In this document: positions 5,088 through 7,828 of the stretch, piece after piece
Position numbering within the stretch: the first letter of the stretch is position 1
How the letters are laid out: the number at the start of each line of letters is the position of its first letter
NCBI GenBank assembly: GCA_937890355.1
Contig: CALACW010000070.1
Coordinates: forward strand, 1 to 7,828
Direction: 5' to 3'
Source: CALACW01 sp002431305
Lineage (GTDB): Bacteria > Bacillota > Clostridia > Oscillospirales > Acutalibacteraceae
DNA length: 7,828 bases
Program-made: the position numbers and the translations under genes
Notes under the pieces: generated by a model
Databases searched by the model: none
Seen by the model: only the letters and a program-made list of their open reading frames with translations
What the model was told of the DNA's origin: nothing

Positions 5088-5768
5088 TTATTTAAATACA
5101 AATGATTCGGCAAAAGAATCAAATTTTACTTTCTTAACAGAATCCGTTGCAACGCTGGCATTGACAAGATAAATTTTGTCGTTGACGTTAAAATAGTAGT
5201 AATAGTCTGTTTTCGGATAATCGGATGACGTACAAATCAACTTAAAAGCACGGACAGATACATTGCCCTTTGACGTTTTTAAATCATAGATATCATATGA
5301 AAATTGGTCTGAACCGTAGCTTTCCTGAAGCTGGGAACAATTGCTCTCTATAAGTTTATACTGCTGTTCAATATCCGTATCGGCAAGTGCGCTTATGTAT
5401 ATTTGAGCGCCCATATCATCGTTTAAAAACAGAAGTCCCGTGTCATATGACTGTGTAAATCCCGACGGAAGCGTAAACTCAAGTTCCTTTGTCTGAACGT
5501 GACGTCCGTCCGTTATCTGCCCGTTAAATTCAATAAAGTCGGTGCGATATTCTCCGCTTTCATCCTTTATTCTTTTGCCGTTGTCCGAGAGCAGATAAAC
5601 CTGAAGTTTATTGTCGTTGGTTACAAAATTACCGTTCTCGTCATAAACGATGTCATATGATTTTCCGTCCTTATCTGTATAAGTTTTTATCTGTGAAGAA
5701 GAACATGAGGACAGAATGAATGCCGAACAAAGTGTCAGACATACCGCCGTTAAAATTTTATTTTTCAT
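5088..5768 (-). CDS. putative lipoprotein of unknown function
   Basis: A 226-residue protein that should be exported and lipid-anchored on the outer face of the membrane. It has a short basic N-terminus (MKNK), a hydrophobic core, and the lipobox LSSC with Cys22 as the modified residue. A lysine/aspartate-rich segment follows (about 28-60: YTDKDGKSYDIVYDENGN). The C-terminal half (about 95-226) has the pattern of a PsbP/Mog1-like alpha-beta fold: ELEFTLPSGF, a central acidic helix, SKGNVSVRAFKLI, a YYYYFNVNDKIYLV strand and a final FDSFAESFVF. That fold suggestion is inference only. An ATG at 5777 abuts the AAGGA ribosome binding site, so I choose the ATG at 5768, 9 nt from it. The SD overlaps the folE stop codon, implying coupled translation. 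I do not recognise a specific family. Confidence 0.88.
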   Translation of the reverse strand: MKNKILTAVCLTLCSAFILSSCSSSQIKTYTDKDGKSYDIVYDENGNFVTNDNKLQVYLLSDNGKRIKDESGEYRTDFIEFNGQITDGRHVQTKELEFTLPSGFTQSYDTGLLFLNDDMGAQIYISALADTDIEQQYKLIESNCSQLQESYGSDQFSYDIYDLKTSKGNVSVRAFKLICTSSDYPKTDYYYYFNVNDKIYLVNASVATDSVKKVKFDSFAESFVFK

Positions 5769-5777
5769 TTTTATCAT

Positions 5778-5782
5778 TCCTT
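5778..5782 (-). promoter_or_regulatory. ribosome binding site overlapping the folE stop
   Basis: AAGGA on the minus strand overlaps the folE TAA. It abuts an ATG at 5777 but lies 9 nt from the ATG at 5768, favouring the latter as the lipoprotein start and giving a conventional signal peptide. Confidence 0.6.
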
Positions 5783-6341
5783 ACGGGTTGTTTATGAGTG
5801 ATAATACTTCGGCTCTTGTCCGCGGGTCTTTTCTAATAACTCCGCGCAGTGCCGACGTTTTCGTTTTTGCTCCTGCCGCTCTTATTCCGCGCATTGACAT
5901 GCAGAGATGTTCGGCTTCTATTAAGACCGCAACCCCCTTAGGGCTTAGTTCGTCGTTGAGAAAATCCGCAATCTGCGACGTAAGCCTCTCCTGAACCTGC
6001 GGACGTTTTGCAAAAGACGATACTATGCGTGCTGTTTTTGATAAACCTATAATTTTTCCGTCCGACGGGATGTACGCTATATGAGCCTTGCCCGAAAACG
6101 GGAGAAGATGATGTTCGCACATTGAGTAAAGCGGGATATCGCGGACGATTACTACCTCGTCGCTGTCAGACTCCGAAAATATTTTTACGTACTGTTTCGG
6201 GTCATCTTCAAGTCCCGCAAAAATTTCTTCATACATCTGCGCTACCCTGCGCGGAGTTTCTTTCAGCCCCTCGCGGTCGGGATCTTCGCCCACGGCAAAA
6301 AGTATTTCGCGTACGGCGTTTTCAATTCTTTCCTTATCCAT
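5781..6341 (-). CDS. folE: GTP cyclohydrolase I
   Basis: A 186-residue cytoplasmic enzyme converting GTP to 7,8-dihydroneopterin triphosphate, the first step toward folate and also the entry to queuosine precursors. The type I signature is complete: SMCEHHLLPFSGKAHIAYIP (residues 73-92) with zinc ligands Cys75 and His78 and catalytic His77; GLSKTARIV (99-107); RPQVQERLTSQI (113-124); and EHLCMSMRGI (144-153) with zinc ligand Cys147. Length is normal for the bacterial homodecamer-forming enzyme. The ATG is 13 nt after the transglutaminase stop, and its AGGAA ribosome binding site overlaps that stop codon. No other folate or queuosine gene is visible; the neighbours are envelope proteins and udk, so position does not say which pathway it serves. 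Confidence 0.98.
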   Translation of the reverse strand: MDKERIENAVREILFAVGEDPDREGLKETPRRVAQMYEEIFAGLEDDPKQYVKIFSESDSDEVVIVRDIPLYSMCEHHLLPFSGKAHIAYIPSDGKIIGLSKTARIVSSFAKRPQVQERLTSQIADFLNDELSPKGVAVLIEAEHLCMSMRGIRAAGAKTKTSALRGVIRKDPRTRAEVLSLINNP

Positions 6342-6354
6342 TACAATTCAATTC

Positions 6355-7530
6355 CTATTCAAAAATAATACGTATGCTGTCGGTGCTGTCATCAATTGTA
6401 TAAGATATTTTGTTACTTGTAATCTTATTTTCGCATGAAGCGGAAACATAGTAAATAATCTTTCTGATATCTGCATCGCCGTCATCCGAACCTGTTCCGA
6501 AAAGCGCCGTTGCCGCGTCATTAAAACAGTCATTTGTAAACATAAATTCAGACGAATACTTGCCGGTATTAACATCGGTGATGCATTGATTGATAATCTT
6601 GTCCGTAACGGTATAATCATATTTATCAAACAACAATGAGTTATAAACAAAATAGTTATATTTAGTACCCGTGCAGTGTACGCTCAGCGCGTCAAAATCC
6701 GAGTGAGTTTTAGAGATATACGACTCAGTTACATTAAAATATAAGTGGGACGGCGAAACGCTTTTATCAAAATCGGGATCATCCCAGGTAACGTCGAGAA
6801 AATACTCCTCGCCGTCGAGTTTTACCATGTTCCACAAATGAAGCTCTGTTTTTTTATCCGAAGTTGCTTTACCTGGAATCACAACGGTTTCTATTCCGGC
6901 AAAGTTGAGAACAAGCATTGCCGAATAAGCATAGCCCGTACATACCGCCAGTGAGTTAATAAGACAACCGTACGCGGTAGAATCAAGTTCGCACGAACCG
7001 TACGTACAGCGGTTGACGATATAATCGTGTATATAAAGCTCTCTGTCATAAACGGAGTCTGTTTTTTTCTTAGCCTCATCTGCAAGCTGTTTTGAAACTG
7101 AAATCATATCCGCCGTGTATTTTTCGCAGGCATCCTTGTCAAGCAGATAATCCGCGCTGAAATACGTTCTGACCGATTCCGTTATAAGATAGCATTTGTC
7201 GGACAGACATATTATATCCGGATTATCATACTTGAGATACTGAAACACTTTTTTCATATCTTCAAATGAAATAGATGGAATCTGTATTTTTTCGGGATGA
7301 TTTTTCACATCGTTGAAAATACAAATATACGCTTTTTTCTGCTTTTCATTCAGTTTATTATAATAATAATCCGAAAATGGCTTTTCATCCCCGAAATCGG
7401 ACGGCAGTGAAGCCTCCGCGCGCTCTGTAAGATAGACGCGGATTGTCTCGGAGTTATAAACGTTATAGAACAGTGCGGCAAGTCCCGCTCCGATTGCTAT
7501 GCAGAGCAGAAGATTAATAAACTTTTTCAA
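6355..7530 (-). CDS. membrane-anchored transglutaminase-like (papain-fold) protein
   Basis: A 391-residue protein with an N-terminal hydrophobic segment (residues 5-22) after MKK, acting as a signal anchor or signal peptide, so the rest is probably extracytoplasmic. Residues about 50-150 form the N-terminal region common to Firmicute transglutaminase-domain proteins (YYYNKLNEKQKKAY). The transglutaminase-like core lies at about 160-255 with the full Cys-His-Asp triad: Cys197 in AVCTGYA, His231 in ELHLWNMV and Asp246 in YFLDVTWDDP. Such domains act as cysteine proteases, peptidases or cross-linkers, often on the cell wall; the substrate is unknown. A further 130 residues of unrecognised sequence follow, containing several Cys. 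The start is TTG, with AAGGGA 7 nt upstream and no alternative ATG until codon 92. It lies 22 nt after the upstream gene and 13 nt before folE, so it is probably in one operon. Confidence 0.9.
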   Translation of the reverse strand: MKKFINLLLCIAIGAGLAALFYNVYNSETIRVYLTERAEASLPSDFGDEKPFSDYYYNKLNEKQKKAYICIFNDVKNHPEKIQIPSISFEDMKKVFQYLKYDNPDIICLSDKCYLITESVRTYFSADYLLDKDACEKYTADMISVSKQLADEAKKKTDSVYDRELYIHDYIVNRCTYGSCELDSTAYGCLINSLAVCTGYAYSAMLVLNFAGIETVVIPGKATSDKKTELHLWNMVKLDGEEYFLDVTWDDPDFDKSVSPSHLYFNVTESYISKTHSDFDALSVHCTGTKYNYFVYNSLLFDKYDYTVTDKIINQCITDVNTGKYSSEFMFTNDCFNDAATALFGTGSDDGDADIRKIIYYVSASCENKITSNKISYTIDDSTDSIRIIFE

Positions 7531-7537
7531 TTAAATA

Positions 7538-7543
7538 TCCCTT
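7538..7543 (-). promoter_or_regulatory. ribosome binding site supporting a TTG start
   Basis: AAGGGA on the minus strand lies 7 nt before the TTG at 7530-7528. With no nearby ATG and a good hydrophobic N-terminus right after it, this fixes the transglutaminase start. Confidence 0.65.
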
Positions 7544-7552
7544 CGGTGTAAG

Positions 7553-7828
7553 TTAAAATTCTGATTTAAAAATAAAAGTTGTCGATTCAAATGCTTTTAT
7601 ACAGTCCTTGGCTGAAAAATAATCCGACGCCGTAATGTCCGTGTCAATATTATTTATAAGAGAATTAAACAATTTGTCGGTGTTTTCATAGTTAACCGAA
7701 CTGAGATATTGTTTCATTATAACGGTAACATTATCGGCAAGAAAATCTAAATTATTGTTTTCTTTCGAGCCCTTTATCAAATAGTCGGTTATCTCTTCGT
7801 AATCAAGTTCCCTCTCGCCTGCCGGAAT
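7553..7828 (-). CDS. C-terminal part of an unknown protein, possibly LytR-CpsA-Psr-like
   Basis: The minus-strand frame is open from the right window edge to the TAA at 7555-7553, giving 91 residues of a gene whose start lies outside the window. A TTG at 7780 lies within it, but the frame and protein-like sequence continue upstream (IPAGERELDYEEITDYLIKG), so I treat the gene as truncated by the window. The pattern PAGERELDYEEITDYL, followed by a helical stretch with FLADNVTVIMKQYL and INNIDTDITASDYFS, resembles the end of the LytR-CpsA-Psr cell-wall phosphotransferase domain (a 'aG...Ld..ea..Y' segment and a later 'i.TD.s..d' segment). The arginines usually found after this segment are missing. 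The family call is weak; the reading frame itself is well supported. It heads the visible operon, 22 nt before the transglutaminase gene. Confidence 0.65.
   Translation of the reverse strand: MPAGERELDYEEITDYLIKGSKENNNLDFLADNVTVIMKQYLSSVNYENTDKLFNSLINNIDTDITASDYFSAKDCIKAFESTTFIFKSEF

Noticed and set aside
6360..6400. TATTAT-like -10 ahead of folE as an internal promoter
   Set aside because: The nearest -35-like hexamers (TTGATG at 19 nt or ATGACA at 16 nt) are poor in match or spacing, and the tight gene spacing favours operon transcription.
6348..6650. A 100-codon minus-strand frame overlapping the end of the transglutaminase gene
   Set aside because: It is an alternative frame of the same strand within a gene whose own frame has a complete domain and a stop matched to the folE spacing.

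Overview
The window reads as chromosomal DNA of a low-GC Gram-positive anaerobe, most likely a gut Clostridia member of the Ruminococcaceae/Oscillospiraceae type. Evidence: AT-rich intergenic DNA, strong AGGAG-type ribosome binding sites, frequent TTG starts, sigma-A-like TTGACA/TATAAT promoters, a YerC-type TrpR-like regulator, a tRNA with encoded CCA, and protein sequences typical of that group. I see no transposase, integrase, phage gene, CRISPR array or plasmid function. This looks like ordinary core and near-core genome.

Layout. (1) 1-433, minus strand: the possible first codons of a gene running off the left edge, then a YerC/TrpR-superfamily DNA-binding protein. (2) 577-2208, plus: a 543-aa purple-acid-phosphatase-like metallophosphoesterase with its own strong promoter, a TTG start and an unusual C-terminal domain resembling the copper-amine-oxidase N-terminal domain. 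(3) 2254-3143, minus: a two-gene unit, a small three-helix PQ-loop/SemiSWEET-like membrane protein followed by a degenerate SGNH/GDSL-fold protein. It converges with the phosphoesterase on a shared bidirectional terminator. (4) 3254-4129, plus: a LysR-family regulator divergent from the membrane-protein gene. The two promoters overlap and contain two perfect dyads, one with the T-N11-A form. (5) 4130-4260: a short intergenic stretch with a hairpin and a possible frameshifted 43-codon ORF on the minus strand. (6) 4302-4393, minus: tRNA-Ser(GGA) with its own promoter and a strong terminator. (7) 4465-7828, minus: a tightly packed five-gene run read right to left: the C-terminal part of an unknown, possibly LytR-CpsA-Psr-like protein, a membrane-anchored transglutaminase-like protein, GTP cyclohydrolase I (folE), a lipoprotein, and uridine kinase (udk).

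How the genes fit together. The LysR protein probably controls itself and the PQ-loop/SGNH pair. In the right-hand run, gaps are 2 to 22 nt and ribosome binding sites overlap preceding stops, so these genes are probably co-transcribed. Two central-metabolism enzymes (folate and pyrimidine salvage) are embedded among three probable envelope proteins. I do not see a clearly new biological system. The most unusual items are the phosphoesterase with altered metal ligands and no signal peptide, the SGNH protein that has lost its nucleophile, and the dyads between the divergent promoters.
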